64,000 bases of DNA from Cydia pomonella (GCF_033807575.1 NC_084728.1:9189451-9253450); one strand, 5' to 3'. Positions 1-11,106 are shown, counted from the stretch's first letter. Numbers and translations are program-made. The notes: generated by a model from the letters alone, not told the origin.

Positions 1-154
1 CGTTCGCAGACGTTTTTGTTTGATAGCGCATCGAATTTCCAATATGACCTGGAACTCCGGTAGCCGTTTAGGAAGTGTAACACTGTTACGGTAGATGTCG
101 CTAGGATCTCCCTAAGCTCATATATGGTGGAAATATTCGCTGTATTAGGTAAGT

Positions 155-227
155 TCTTGGTAGCTTAGCTGGCAGGACACTGGGCAAGCTACCCAGTGGT
201 CGCGGGTTCAAATCCCACCCAAGATAG
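155..227 (+). repeat. tRNA-derived SINE head (SINE family 3)
   Basis: A tRNA-like fold: acceptor-like ends TCTTGGT and ACCCAAGA, an A-box-like TAGCTTAGCTGG, an anticodon-type stem CTGGG/CCCAG with a loop containing AGC, and a B box GGTTCAAATCC. The T-arm pairing is imperfect, and the same CACCCAAGA end recurs near 33390 in an interrupted copy. I read it as a SINE head or tRNA pseudogene, not a working tRNA-Ala, though a functional tRNA is not excluded. Confidence 0.5.
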
Positions 228-462
228 AGATTTTTTCTAATTTGAATCTGTTTCAAAAATATAGATATTTATAATTATAGATACCTTTGCAGCATACGGC
301 GATCGATCCTTGAAGTAAAACAGGTGAAATTCAAGCAAAAAAGCTTTAATTGTTTCTTGATATTTCGTTGTCTGAGTCACCATGAATCTCAGCTAGAAAA
401 AACACAAAATTAATACTAAAATGCTACAAAAATTTGGAACTAATTGTATATTAGGTAAGGTT

Positions 463-511
463 AAAGGGTCTAGCCGCAATCCTAAGTGAAAGGATTGCGG
501 CTAGACCCTTT
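463..511. repeat. Perfect 21-bp hairpin
   Basis: Two perfectly complementary 21-bp arms (463-483 and 491-511) separated by a 7-nt loop. It is too short to be an ordinary MITE; it could be a tiny foldback or a small-RNA precursor. No flanking duplication is obvious. Confidence 0.75.
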
Positions 512-528
512 ATTTACTATATTATTTA

Positions 529-766
529 GGGCAAACCTAGGCTATTTAGTGATACATAGTTATTCGGTGATAGTCAGTTTTATTGTCTTTTCGCCAAGTT
601 ACCTGGTAATTTTATGACTTGAAACCATATTACACCACATTAGCCACATTTGTGCTATTTCTTAGACATCGATTTAAGCAATAAAATTACAGGACAACTC
701 GGCTAAAGACAATAAAACTGACTATCACTGAATAACCAAGTATCACCGAATAGCCCAGGTTTCCCC
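529..766. mobile_element. Snap-back MITE with ~70-bp inverted ends
   Basis: The left arm starts GGGCAAACCTAGGCTATT and contains GATAGTCAGTTTTATTGTC; the right arm (about 691-766) is its reverse complement with a few mismatches and ends GGTTTCCCC. No coding potential. Typical of a non-autonomous DNA transposon; the superfamily is not clear. Confidence 0.7.
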
Positions 767-901
767 TACTATAATAAAAAATCACGCAATACCTAATATC
801 TTTTATTAATTTTGTGGGTATATTAAAACAACCTAACTACATAATTTCCATACAAAATTTTAATAATAGTCGCGCTTAAAGTTTTCAATTATAGTTTACG
901 T

Positions 902-1110
902 TATAGGGACCGTGCGCGTTGGAGGGTCTGCCATCTTGTGGCCTGAATCGGAACCATAAACATGCACATGTACACGTCACGTGTTTTCTTGTGCGTAGTA
1001 GGTTCTGCCATCTTGTGGGCTACATCGGAACAAAAAACTTCATTTACGCCTCGCGCCAAAAATCTGACGGCTCCTGTGCTGCCTCCTACAGTTCATGCAC
1101 GCTCCCTATA
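902..1110. mobile_element. TATAGGGA-ended repeat, copy A (uninterrupted)
   Basis: A 209-bp element bounded by TATAGGGACCGTGC at the left and GCACGCTCCCTATA at the right, so short inverted ends with TATA/TA at both borders. A second copy at 12900-13492 is the same sequence interrupted by another MITE, and this copy supplies the empty site. The short open frame here is not credible as a gene. Confidence 0.8.
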
Positions 1111-1689
1111 GCAGTTTTACGTAATTCAAACTCTATTAATACAGCATGTGTATTGTACTTAGTCAGGAGATAAGTTTTGTCAAAAAGGTTTTGACTTATA
1201 AAAAAGCTATAGGTACAGATTCCTTATTTTTCATATAAATTGTTTGAAAGCTTATTTAATGCTGAATTATTTACAATATAATTCATTGTAATTTGCTGTG
1301 TTAGTTTTGTATAATTCTATTTAATATTCGGAAAAATGTTATAAAAAAACATGTAAAAAATACGCGACTTGTTCGAGGTGATTTTGATCCCTATTTTATT
1401 TATTAACTTATTATTATTATTATTTTATTTTTCTTCTTTACATGGTTAAATTGTACATGAAACAAATTCTGTATCTTTTATCTTTTTCAAAGTATATAAT
1501 TCATGTGTATTGGTATTGCCAAAATTGCAACTGTACGTGCTTTACCAAACCAACTCGTTGGATGGCAGTCAAAAATTAGCGTGTCACTGAAAAGTACCCT
1601 AAGTTTGAAGAGTATTTGCTGAAGTACTTGTATATTAGGTTCATACAAATAAACAATTGTATCTATTATATTAATGTGACACTGATTTT
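1111..1689. other. AT-rich interval, nothing recognised
   Basis: Low-complexity AT-rich DNA with TTA/ATT runs around 1400. I see no gene, RNA or clear element boundary. Confidence 0.5.
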
Positions 1690-1912
1690 GACGCCCTAAT
1701 TTGTAAAGTATAATTTTTCACAATACAGCCGTCTAACGACAATCCCAAAAAACAAGTAGTAAATAAAGACGCGATCTAAATTTTAAACTAATTATATTAC
1801 GTTTTGATCGGTATAAAAAACCTTTCAAATAATGTATTTTTTTTTATTAAAAGCTTTGTATTACATTTTATCAGTAAAAACCTTTGTGACAGAACTTATG
1901 ACCTAAGTAATG
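1690..1912 (-). repeat. Dispersed repeat, inverted relative to 14700-14930
   Basis: Shares the blocks GGGATTGTCGTTAGACG and ACAAAGGTTTTTACTGATAA, in the opposite orientation and the same order, with 14700-14930. A partial third copy of the second block is near 15035. Probably an old DNA element; no coding capacity seen. Confidence 0.55.
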
Positions 1913-2450
1913 TACCTACATTGGGTCTTATGAAATTATGATCAATTTGAAACGTAAAATAGTTCCAGACATTTCGAAGATTCATATATTATATAGGTCT
2001 GATTCTGGTTAGATGTTAGTTTCATGACATAATATTAAAAAAAATCTCGATTAAAGGAACTTAAAATACTTTACACCGATAAAACCTTTTAGTGGTATCG
2101 AAATTCGAAGATTGTTTTATAATTCCATGTCAAATGGCAAAAATTACTTACCAAAACCAAAAGGTCAAAAAGCATACACAAAAATATGTGCCCCGAATCG
2201 AAAAACGACATATTATGTCTGCGCTGCCGCCAATACAACAGCCCAAGAATAAACATGCCTGCGCACACGCCATGTAGCCCGAGATTATAGATTGATAGCA
2301 GAGTGTGGAGTTTCTGGCGACCAAACTGCCTGTGAGGCCAGGCGCCGACGGAACTCATTAGGCATGACACTTGTTTGACGTACGTGTATTTCAGAGGGGA
2401 GTCTACCTCACTGTAAAAAGAGAAGAGTTACAGTTAAAAAGCCCTGACAA
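1913..2450. other. Unassigned interval
   Basis: No convincing coding region. Short overlapping open frames on both strands (2089-2370) have no recognisable domain and no splice context. I see no repeat boundary. Confidence 0.4.
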
Positions 2451-2830
2451 TAGGGTTGTTTCCAATTATTTGAAACGCTTGTATTACGTTCTATATTAAC
2501 TAAAAGTTGCTAACAAAATTTACTTTGACAGATGATTTCGCGCCCAAAACGCTCTTTGAAAATTGTGTGACGTCACAGTTTAGGGTTTGACACATAACTA
2601 CATACACGCGTAGAAGATACGAACTGTCAACTGACATTTGTCATTTGTTGTTTATCGCCTAACTGTCAACAGTGTCAATCCGAGAATTGTGACGTCATAT
2701 TTTAAATTCAATATTTACAAAAATATGGTCATTACAGGTCCCCTAAGAGTAGTTTAACATATTCTTAAAATCCAAAAGAATTTATTGGGATACAATTCTG
2801 CCCTAAGATTTGTAGATGGAAACAACCCTA
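2451..2830. mobile_element. MITE with TAGGGTTGTTTCCA ends
   Basis: The inverted ends TAGGGTTGTTTCCA (2451) and TGGAAACAACCCTA (2830) enclose 380 bp without coding sequence. The flanks share GACAA on both sides (left CTGACAA, right TTAGACAA), suggesting a partly decayed target duplication. Confidence 0.6.
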
Positions 2831-3079
2831 TTAGACAAGCCAAGACACAAACTTGCTTGGAGTTTGTTTTCAAACGTTGGTTGCACTCATAGTTTTTATA
2901 ATATATTGTTATTATATATTACATGTTGTATATTGATATTATATGTTATATTTATGTATATTATATATTGGTATTTATCTAGCATTATGTCTATATATAT
3001 GTAGTGCCTAATATAATTTGTGTAACATTGTAAATAGTTTTTTAAAATTACTTTTATAGTTGTCATTTCTTTTGAATTA

Positions 3080-3215
3080 TTTTTCTCACTGCACCCACAT
3101 TCGAGAATTTCTGTTTTGCCCTATGGTTGACTGGTAGAGAATGCCTTAAGGCATTAAGTCCGCCATTTGTACTTATTTTTATTGTGCAATAAAGTTTAAA
3201 CAAATAAATAAATAA
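3080..3215 (+). repeat. LINE 3' tail (GGCATTAAGTCCGCC family)
   Basis: Contains TGGTAGAGAATGCC, GGCATTAAGTCCGCC and the terminal TTGTGCAATAAAGTTTAA followed by an AAATAA microsatellite. This is the 3' end of a truncated non-LTR element; antisense copies occur near 45.7, 46.0 and 58.0 kb. Confidence 0.65.
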
Positions 3216-3587
3216 ACTACCCTCTTTTTTATTGTTAGTAGTGAGATAGACAGACTGCGAAGTTTGAGTCAGACAACGCTTAAGCGACGTCCCGCTCGGA
3301 CGTGCCATGCCCCTATGCCCCACCTCCGAGAGCGTACTTTAGGGTGACGAAGCACGAGTTGAATTTTAAAAAGTGTCTAAAAATAGAAAAATATGGAAAA
3401 AAATACTATTTTTATTTCACTAAGATTTTTTTGGGGACTATTCGCAACTTATATTAGCGTATGGCTAACTGCTCAAAAAGAATCCTGTACAACCATTAAA
3501 AATTTATACCATATTACGAATGCTTTTATAACACAAAGTGAATTTATTGATAAAACTATCATCACTTAAAATGAATTTATAAACGTT

Positions 3588-3704
3588 TTTACAGTACATA
3601 ATCTGATACACTTTATGTGCCTATGTCAAAAATTTAAAGGGCCACATGTACTGTAAAACGTTCTACGATACACGTGCAAATTTACAACTCATCGCACTTG
3701 TATA
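3588..3704. repeat. Fragment of the CGATACAAGTGCG hairpin MITE family
   Basis: Shares ACAGTACAT, AAAGGGCCACATGTACTG and ACGATACACGTGC with the fuller copies at 8.7, 9.65 and 49.3 kb. One arm is missing. Confidence 0.55.
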
Positions 3705-4339
3705 GGTATTATTTATTTTTATTATTTTAATGGCTTTCATCATTATTTCAATTTAGTATTATTTCTGCTTTTATATTGTTATGATTATTTTACAATAAAT
3801 TTACCTTTAATACATTAATTCCTAGGCAATGTTATACTTTATCAATTTTATCGGGCATTTGCTCTGAAACCATTGTTAGAAATTCTTACTATGGAAATGT
3901 TTTTCCACTGCTGACCTACAGAATCATATTTTGGGGAAATTCTGTAAATGTTCAAAATTCTTTTCTTTTATATAAGAGATGTGTAGATAATATAACGCTT
4001 CCGGATTTATTTAAAGAAAAACGGATATTCACTCTTACGGGTATGTACTTGAATCCTGTCTTTTCCAATAAGGATACTTTTTAATATTTCGCTAAAAAGT
4101 CTTCACTAAGAGATAATCTTAGAGAAAAGTACTAATTAATGTGTCCAAAGGCAAATAACACATTGTATTACCAAAGCGCCTTCTATATGTGTATTCAATG
4201 CCTTTATGTACACAGTTTACAATGCATTACTTACTAATCGTTGCGTTAGTTAATCTTAAATTTTTATACTTTCCATAGTTATACACGCCAGTTTTCTGAG
4301 ACTTTTTTAACCGATTGTCGAAAAGTATTTAGTTTTACT
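3705..4339. other. AT-rich interval, nothing recognised
   Basis: No open frame with plausible splice sites, no inverted repeat and no tail that I can assign. Confidence 0.4.
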
Positions 4340-4830
4340 AATGACTTCCTAGCCAAAGACGTTAGTGACCCTGCATACGAAACAAAATATCTTGGGTTCT
4401 AATTCTGGTAAGGGGGCGTCCATTAATCGCGTCATACGTTTTTGGCTTGGTTTAGACCCCCCCCTCCCCCATGGTGATCGTTGGTGATATTTGCAGGACC
4501 CCCCCCCCCCATCCAATATGACGTGTATTTTTTTCGATAACTAAAGAACAGTTTTCTAACAAATGAACCTAAGTACACGTGTTTTGACAGTTTGGTTAAT
4601 TGAAGGGCGGAAAACTATTATTTTTATTTTATTGACTATAATACAGTATAGCACAGATGAAAAAAAAAATACACGTGATACGTGTCCATACCCCCCCGTC
4701 CCCTGTGGTGATCATTGGTGATTTTTTGCTGACCCCCTCCCCCCCCCCTATACAATATGACGCGATTAATGGACGCCCCCTAAGGGAATTTATTTGTGTA
4801 CTTTGTGTACGTACTTTAGAATAAGTACTT
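4340..4830 (+). mobile_element. SINE family 1 fragment interrupted by a MITE
   Basis: The SINE block TTAGTGACCCTGC and the B-box region ending TTCTGGTAA lie left of position 4412; the continuation AAGGGAATTTATTTGTGT lies right of 4780. Intact SINE copies (for example 11793 and 23469) read straight through this point, which proves the split. Confidence 0.7.
4412..4780. mobile_element. Harbinger-like MITE, 3-bp TAA duplication
   Basis: A 369-bp element with inverted ends GGGGGCGTCCATTAATCGCG and its complement, with C-rich internal runs near 4460, 4500, 4690 and 4740. TAA at 4409-4411 and 4781-4783 flanks it. The TWA-type 3-bp duplication is typical of PIF/Harbinger elements. It sits inside a SINE. 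Confidence 0.85.
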
Positions 4831-4879
4831 ACTGTTGCTACTAGCCAACTAGCCGCTAATGCTTACAAATATGTCAATT

Positions 4880-5155
4880 ATAACTTAACTTAGGGACTGG
4901 AGTTGGCCATGTAACTGTACTGTGCTATATCTACTTGCTAAGTTAATTAATACCTATATCAATGTAAACAAAAACGTAAGCAAATATTTGTCCTTTATTA
5001 CTGAATAAAGATATTTATTATTTAAAAAAAAACAAAAAAAACTTATTAAGTATTTCCTCTATGAGACAGGCTATGCCTAGTGTGGATGTCAGTATAACAT
5101 GTAACACTATTGAAACTTATATTTGTCTAATAAACAAATTGTATTTGTATTTGGT
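4880..5155 (+). repeat. LINE/SINE 3' tails
   Basis: Two adjoining tails: one ends in the A-run at 5024-5041 after TGAATAAAGATATTTATT; the next carries GACAGGCTATGCCTAGTGTGG and ends ATTGTATTTGTAT. The second block recurs at 15418. Confidence 0.5.
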
Positions 5156-5237
5156 GTTACCTATTTGTCCATCCTTGGCACAGATGGGAATAGATGCATA
5201 CATATAAATCAGTCCCATTAGATCTATTCCCGCTTCA

Positions 5238-5498
5238 TGGCTCCTCTATACGATGGGCCATCATACTGGCCTACTAAGATGGGCCAGCGTGTAGAGAGGG
5301 TAATGGTGTCGGATGGCTTATGGCACGGCGGGATGGCGATGAGATGGCTACGGTGTCGGTATTTCGTCCGCACATCACAGTTAGTGGGCCAGCGATGGTG
5401 CGTACGTTTCTACACGTGGCCCATTACATAGTGTGTGTTTTCAACCATCTCATAGCCATCTCGCTGGTTTAGCGCTGGGCCATCGTGTAGAGGAGCCA
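5238..5498. mobile_element. TGGCTCCTC MITE family, copy A (complete)
   Basis: The ends TGGCTCCTCTATACGATGG and its complement, with TCA at 5235-5237 and 5499-5501, indicate a 3-bp target duplication. 261 bp with several internal short inverted repeats. Aligning in reverse with the copy at 11191 shows that the latter was interrupted. No protein coding: the open frame inside is a by-product of the GC-rich repeat. Confidence 0.85.
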
Positions 5499-5509
5499 TC
5501 ATGATGGGA

Positions 5510-6280
5510 ACAAATAGGAATACACCTAACATCTATTTGTCCCATAAATATTTATTTATTTACTAATAACTAATCTTACCCGTCATCAAACTTCTTCTTC
5601 AACTTTTCCCAAACACGGCTTTTCAAAGACATGACGAAATAATTTTAAATTAAATTAAATTTTAAATGTATATTAAATATCAATACAACATTCGAGGCGT
5701 CATTCAACTTGTGACGTTCGATTGGCATTAAGGGCACAGTTAAAATAGTCTAAGAGCAAGCTTCTAAAAATTAATCTACAAGTGAAAAAATCGTTATTAT
5801 ATGCAATTACTGACCCATAGATGCCTTAAGAGGCTGTCAATACCTAAAGCGCGCACACTGTCTATTTGTATTGGAGTAAATGAGATAGCACTGTCGCATG
5901 TTACTGGGCCTGGGCAAGGGAATAATAAGAAAATTATTTAAATAAAAAAAAGTGGATTATTAGTGTAATATTTTACTCGTTAGCGGTTTAGATATAAATG
6001 TTTTGAAATTGTGATTTTAATTGCAGACCCATAAGTCAAAACAATAAAGACATAGAACCGTTTAATTGTGATTTTAAGACCAATATTTGCAATTATTTTC
6101 TATCGAGCCGATTTCGTTCAATCATGTATCGAATACAACCACGGTCAATATGAACATATATTTTTCTTACTTGACTAAAACAAATAGTCTTTCTTAAAAA
6201 ACTGTTTAAGTAACATCAATTGCAAGGACATTGGGTGTTGACAGCCCCTTAAAATAAAACTAAACAATACAATAAAATTG
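5510..6280. other. Unassigned interval
   Basis: AT-rich. The segments flanking the copy A MITE carry an inverted pair (GGTGTTACCTATTTG near 5153; CAAATAGGAATACACC near 5511), suggesting the MITE itself sits inside an older inverted-repeat element. Nothing else recognised. Confidence 0.4.
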
Positions 6281-6739
6281 CGAAGGCCGAAGGCCGAGCT
6301 CCACGTAAGACCGAATGCCCGAAGCGTCCAGGAGGACATTGCTCAAACACAGAACAATGGTACGAGTACCTATTTATAATAATGTATAATATTCATTTGG
6401 ATATGATTTGGTTTAATTTTGTGTGTAGTAGCGAAAAACCAGTTTCATACAATTTTTTAAGTGCTCCTAACTCTTATAATATTAGAAATATCGAAAACAA
6501 TCAAACGGTCACGCATAGCTATCATATAAAAATATTTTCAATAATGTTAATATCCAGAGAGGAAAATGGGGACTACGTTTGTATGGAAAGGCGCTTTGGG
6601 GGCGGTCGTCCCCTTTCGTATTAAGTTTAGTACGAGGACTAGTCAGATTTGCCATTATGATTTGAAATTGCTTGCTATTGATATCGATAAAACTTGAGTC
6701 GAAAAAACCGGTCAAGTGCGAGTCCGTTTTATTAGTTTT

Positions 6740-6870
6740 TTGGAGAAATCGCGAAACATCTGGTTGACGTAACTGGTGATAGGATTCCTCGCACAACGTA
6801 TCAGTATTGCGATACAACGAGGAAATACCGCCAGTATCCTTGGTACAATGCCACAAGGGCCTATTTTAGA
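6740..6870 (+). pseudogene. LINE coding relic (LAQRISIAIQRGN motif)
   Basis: The plus strand reads GEIAKHLVDVTGDR, then after a frame change FLAQRISIAIQRGN and ILGTMPQGPILD, followed by a stop. The same segment recurs at 38205 (minus) and 47620 (plus) with the same downstream AGCTAGTTATAGTAATC block. It is the C-terminal end of a repetitive retroelement frame; I cannot name the clade. Confidence 0.55.
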
Positions 6871-7364
6871 TATAAGCTAGTTATAGTAATCATCTGTATA
6901 TATCCATTATGTATATTGTTATTGTAAATAGAGATGTATATTTGATTAAGCATTACCAGTGGGTAGGTTTTACAAACCAGGCTTTAATATGATCAGGAAT
7001 TTCCTGGAGCTAGCTCTCTGCCTATATATTAAATTAATTATATAAATATATTATGATTATGATTATTATGAATAAATACAAAAGTGAAAATCGATAACAG
7101 TTAACACCAATTGAAAAATAAATAACTTAGACCAGCCAAGTGTGGTTTCGTATCTTCATAAGAAGATATATGTTGCACCCATCTGGTTAAATAAGCCAGC
7201 TAATTAGTCGCCTAGACTATTAATTAAACGCCGGCATCCAATTTGATGCCTAGGCCGATAGTTAATTGCATTAGTACAACTCCACGTTTAACAACTTGGC
7301 ATATTGTAAGTCAGCCCTTTGAAAACGACTGGTTCACTCGGCTTTTTAAATGTAACCTAATATC

Positions 7365-7455
7365 AAATCAAATATCAAACATTTATTCAGCAAATAGGCC
7401 ACAGGGGCACTTTTACATGTCCATTTTTACAAACAATAAAAATTACAAAAAACAA
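7365..7455 (-). repeat. LINE 3' tail (CR1-like)
   Basis: Antisense copy of AAAGTGCCCCTGTGGCCTA followed by ATTTGCTGAATAAATG and a TTTGATTTGATAT microsatellite end. A sense relative is at 24975-25140. Confidence 0.55.
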
Positions 7456-7749
7456 ATCAATGACTTGGCTGGTTATTCTTTAGCCATAAAATTAGATGTC
7501 GGCGTTTAATGACCGGGCTAGGCGTCTAATTAGCTGGCTAATTTAACCAGCTGGCTGCGATATATGCATAATTTGAAGTAGATGTCATATATTATGCGGA
7601 AGAAAATGTGACAAGCCATTGGGGTGACATTGACACTGGACTTTCGGGCGCTTTCGGCTTCGTTCGGCTGAGCGTTGCAACGGGCAATTATTAGGGTTGG
7701 CACAACTTGACATTCTTTTGCGTCACAGCCACAGATAAGATAGCATAAT

Positions 7750-7834
7750 AAATAAATAAATAAATAAAAATAAAACATTATTACACAAATTGTTTAAGTC
7801 CCACGGTAAGCTCTATAAGGCTTGTGTTGAGGGT
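7750..7834 (-). repeat. SINE family 1, 3' end only
   Basis: An AAATA tail then the antisense 3' block GTCCCACGGTAAGCTC and AAGGCTTGTGTTGAGGGT. The tRNA-like head is missing. Confidence 0.65.
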
Positions 7835-7857
7835 TTTTCGTTTTTATTAATTTTTAT

Positions 7858-8165
7858 ACTACGGGCGGGCCGTATGCTTGTTTGCTACGTCGGTGGCAAA
7901 CAAGCATACGGCCCGCCTGATGGTAAGCAGTCTCCGTAGCCTATGGACGGCTGCAACTCCAGAGGAGTTACATGGGCGTTGCCGACCCTAAACCCGCCCC
8001 CCCTAGTTGAGCTCTGGCAACCTTACTCACCGGCAGGAACACAACACTATGAGTAGGGTCTAGTGTTCCGCATCCGTTAGACATCCGCTGTGCTGTGCCT
8101 TACGCTTGCCTGTGGTAGGGACCACACAAAGCGAGATGACATTCACAATGCCCATACCTCTCTTT
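7858..8165 (-). repeat. CR1-like LINE 3' end with snap-back tip
   Basis: Antisense copy of the common LINE 3' region (GCATACGGCCCGCCTGATGG, AACTCCAGAGGAGTTACATG, CACCGGCAGGAACACAACAC). Its 3' tip carries an extra 22-bp perfect inverted copy of itself (7864-7885 against 7896-7917), not seen in the other copies at 9953, 18158, 40352 or 60675. Confidence 0.75.
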
Positions 8166-8214
8166 TGGACGTAGTTTAAAGACACACACACCCTTTAACT
8201 ATTATTTTTTTAAT

Positions 8215-8409
8215 CAGTACCCCTAGTGTAAATAAATTCGATTTCGAAACGTGACGTACGCGTTTGCGTTTAGTCTCATTTTGTATTGGATTTAGAAAGA
8301 GCGCGCCAAGCGGGACGTTTTTGAAACTCAAAATCCTATACAAAATGAGACTTAACGCAAACGCGTTCGTCACGTTATGATGTCGATCAAATTTACACTA
8401 GGGGTACTG
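8215..8409. mobile_element. CAGTACCCC MITE, copy 1
   Basis: The inverted ends CAGTACCCCTAGTGTAAA and TTTACACTAGGGGTACTG bound 195 bp; internal arms GTTTGCGTTTAGTCTCATTT and its complement make almost the whole element a hairpin. Other copies: 19313-19505 and, partial, 41807-41931. No clear target duplication. Confidence 0.8.
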
Positions 8410-8672
8410 AACGATAATACGAGGGATTTTAATACGAGGGATCCCAAATATAATATATATTACAAAAAAGTAGGTATTCATTGCAAGCAAAAAGGAGTTG
8501 AATATTAAGTATTCCTAATCGTTATTTTATTGATATTATATTATATATAATAAAATTGCCCTAACCTTAGCAATTGCTTTGATCTATAATTTATGCACAA
8601 AAGTTCGTTATTTATGCAACAATCAGTGACATGTGTAGGTAAAGAATCTTTTCACATAACCTATTCGAAAAT

Positions 8673-8912
8673 AGTACATTACGATACAAGTGCGAAAAAT
8701 AGGAAATTCGAAACGAGTGGTGATAAATTAAAACACGACCGAAGGGAGTATTTTAAATCGACACGAGGTGCGAATTACCTATTCGCACATGTATCGTACA
8801 ACGTTTTACAGTACATATGGCCCTTTAAATGTTCGACATAGTAACGTAATATGCTAATTTTCGCACTAGTGCGGTAAAGTAGCACCATATGTACTGTAAA
8901 ATACTTTTTACT
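8673..8912. mobile_element. CGATACAAGTGCG hairpin MITE
   Basis: Contains ACGATACAAGTGCGAAAAAT, GATAAATTAAAACACGACCG and a CATATGTACTGTAAAA end; relatives at 9655, 49315 and 3588. The short open frame inside occurs in every copy and is repeat-derived. Confidence 0.6.
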
Positions 8913-9654
8913 TCCTGCTAGAAGTCATATTGCCACTTTTCTGTTCTAGGACACTATTTTTGTTGTTTTTTTTTTCGCTTAATGAAAATAAAAAATATTT
9001 CCTCATAGGTGATGTGAAAAGCATTATGTGAGGCAAGGTAGCAAAATTATTTCCACCATAAGCGTTAACACTTGAATCCCTCACTGCGCTCGGGATTCTA
9101 TTTTAGAATCCTTCACTTCGTTTAGGATTCAATGTATGCCCACGCCATAAATATGACATTTTGCTCCCTTGTGACACAATGAGGCGAAACGAGAAAATTG
9201 AATTTCATACAAACGTGATAAAATAGAGAGCTTTTCAGTCGAGTACCGTTTTTAGGCAACGAAGCTTGCTGAGTTGCCTAAGTAAGGTACGAGATTGATA
9301 AGCTTGATTATATAACTATTGTATACAAAACTGTTTCTACGAGTCATCTAAAATAATACTTTTTTAACTATAAAACCTAAATAATTAATGAAAATCGGTA
9401 AGTATCTCAGGTAGACAAAAATGTAGTACAAAAGACATAAACGCACGAAATCCCCCACCCGCCCTTCCCCTGCTTACTCTTTTCTATGGGAACGCGGCGG
9501 CAGGTGATTGGTCAATTTTTTATAGCTGACTACAGCGTATTGAAATTAATATTATAGTTGAGTTGGGAGCACATACATGAAAAGTACGCAATTACAGTTT
9601 GGTATACGAAATCTTAATTCAACCATTACAGTCGACGAGTGGAAATAGTTATTT
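8913..9654. other. Unassigned interval
   Basis: Contains short direct repeats (GGATTCTATTTTAGAATCC-like at 9090-9130) and a small inverted pair at 9253-9282 (AGGCAAC/GTTGCCT). No gene. Confidence 0.4.
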
Positions 9655-10190
9655 ACGATACAAGTGCGAAAAATAAGAAATTCGTAACGAGTGGCGATAA
9701 ATTAAAACATGACCGAAGGGAGTTTTTTTTAAATCGACACGAGTTGCGAATTACCTATTCGCTCATATATCGTACAAGGTTTTACAGTACATATGACCCT
9801 TTAAATTTTCGACATAGTTACATAATGTGCTAATTTACGCACTAGTGTGGAAAAGTAGCACCATATGTACTGTAAAACGTTGTACGATACATGTGCGAAT
9901 AGGTATTTCGCAACTCGTGTCAATTTAAAACACTCCCTTCGATCGCGTTTTAATTTTTTTTTTATACTACATCGGTGGCAAATAAGCATACGGCCCGCCT
10001 GATGGTAAGCAGTCTCCGTAGCCTATGTACGCCTGCAACTCCAGAGGAGTTACATGCGCGTTGCCGACCGTAACCCCGCCCCCCCTCGTTGAGCTCTGGC
10101 AACCTTACTCACCGACAGGAACACAACACTACTACTACTATTTATCGCCACTGGTTACGAATTTCCTATTTTTCGCACTTGTATCGTAAT
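9655..10190. mobile_element. Hairpin MITE interrupted by a LINE tail
   Basis: The left arm begins ACGATACAAGTGCGAAAAAT; the right arm ends with its complement at 10190. The right arm is split: CGCGTTTTAAT before 9953 and TTATCGCCACTGG after 10140 join exactly as the left arm (GATAAATTAAAACATG) predicts. Confidence 0.75.
9953..10140 (-). repeat. CR1-like LINE 3' fragment inserted in the MITE
   Basis: Starts at a T-run (antisense A tail), then TATACTACATCGGTGGCAAA, GCATACGGCCCGCCTGATGG and CTCACCGACAGGAACACAAC, and stops at an ACT microsatellite. Strongly 5'-truncated. Confidence 0.7.
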
Positions 10191-10349
10191 AGTACAAAAT
10201 AAAACGATAAAATATTTGGTCTCTGCCATCATCGTAACAGCAGACACTCCTGGAAAACTGACATCTGGCAATTTTGTAAAAGCACCACGCCTTTTTCCGA
10301 TGGACATGCAGTCTCATAGAGTTTAGAACGAGCAGAGGGGCACTCCTTA

Positions 10350-10398
10350 TGGCTCCTCTACATGATGGCCCAGCGCTGAACCAGCGAGATGGCCATAA
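10350..10398. mobile_element. TGGCTCCTC MITE family, end fragment (copy C)
   Basis: TGGCTCCTCTACATGATGG followed by GCCCAGCGCTGAACCAGCGA, matching one end of the family. I do not find the other end nearby. The GC-rich DNA that follows to 10550 is not assigned. Confidence 0.6.
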
Positions 10399-10595
10399 CA
10401 GAGAGGTTGGGTAACGATCGGTAGCGAAGAGCTGGCCAACACCAGCAGCATCGTCCACAAAACGACAAGGATTGATCTCCCCACATCGGTGGGGAGCGAC
10501 CTGCTGCAGCTGTCACAGCCGAAAGGCGGAAGCGGCTTCTCATTCCAAGGAAGTATCGAATGACATCATCTTGATGCCCATAATCATAATCTTAT

Positions 10596-10862
10596 AAATA
10601 ATAATAAATAATAAATAAATATTATAGGACATTATTACACAAATTGACTAAGTCCCACAGTAAGCTCAATAAGGCTTGTGTTGAGGGTACTTAGACAACG
10701 ATATATATAATATATAAATATTTATAAATACTTAAATACATAGAAAACACCCATGACTCAGGAACAATCCATGCTCATCACACGAATACATGCCCGTACC
10801 AGGATTTGAACCCGGGACCATCAGCTTCGTAGGCAGCTACCCACTAGGCCAGACCGGTCGTC
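10596..10862 (-). mobile_element. SINE family 1, near full length
   Basis: The antisense tRNA-like head (B box GGATTTGAACCC; A box CCCACTAGGCCA) is at 10800-10862, and the tail (AATAAATATTATAGGAC) lies at the low-coordinate end. It has a short deletion in GTAGGCAGCTACCC relative to the other copies. Non-autonomous; depends on a partner LINE. Confidence 0.85.
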
Positions 10863-11106
10863 TGAATCTTAAATTCTTATTTCAAAGAATGTCTTAGGTA
10901 GAATTGAGTTAAAAACATTTTATTTTGGTCTGAACAGCATATTCTGCCAACACTGGCGTGGTAATATAAAAATAGAGATCAGATAGGAATATTACCCAAA
11001 AATATAAATTAATTTGCAAACAAATTTCCACAAATTCAATTAAAAGTCAAAATTACGAGATAGATATTCTCAGAAAAACACTAATTGCACTTTTTTATTT
11101 TTTTCA

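Noticed and set aside
155..227. Functional tRNA-Ala gene
   Set aside because: Imperfect T arm and acceptor pairing, and the same 3' block recurs in a SINE at 33390; a covariance-model scan would settle it.
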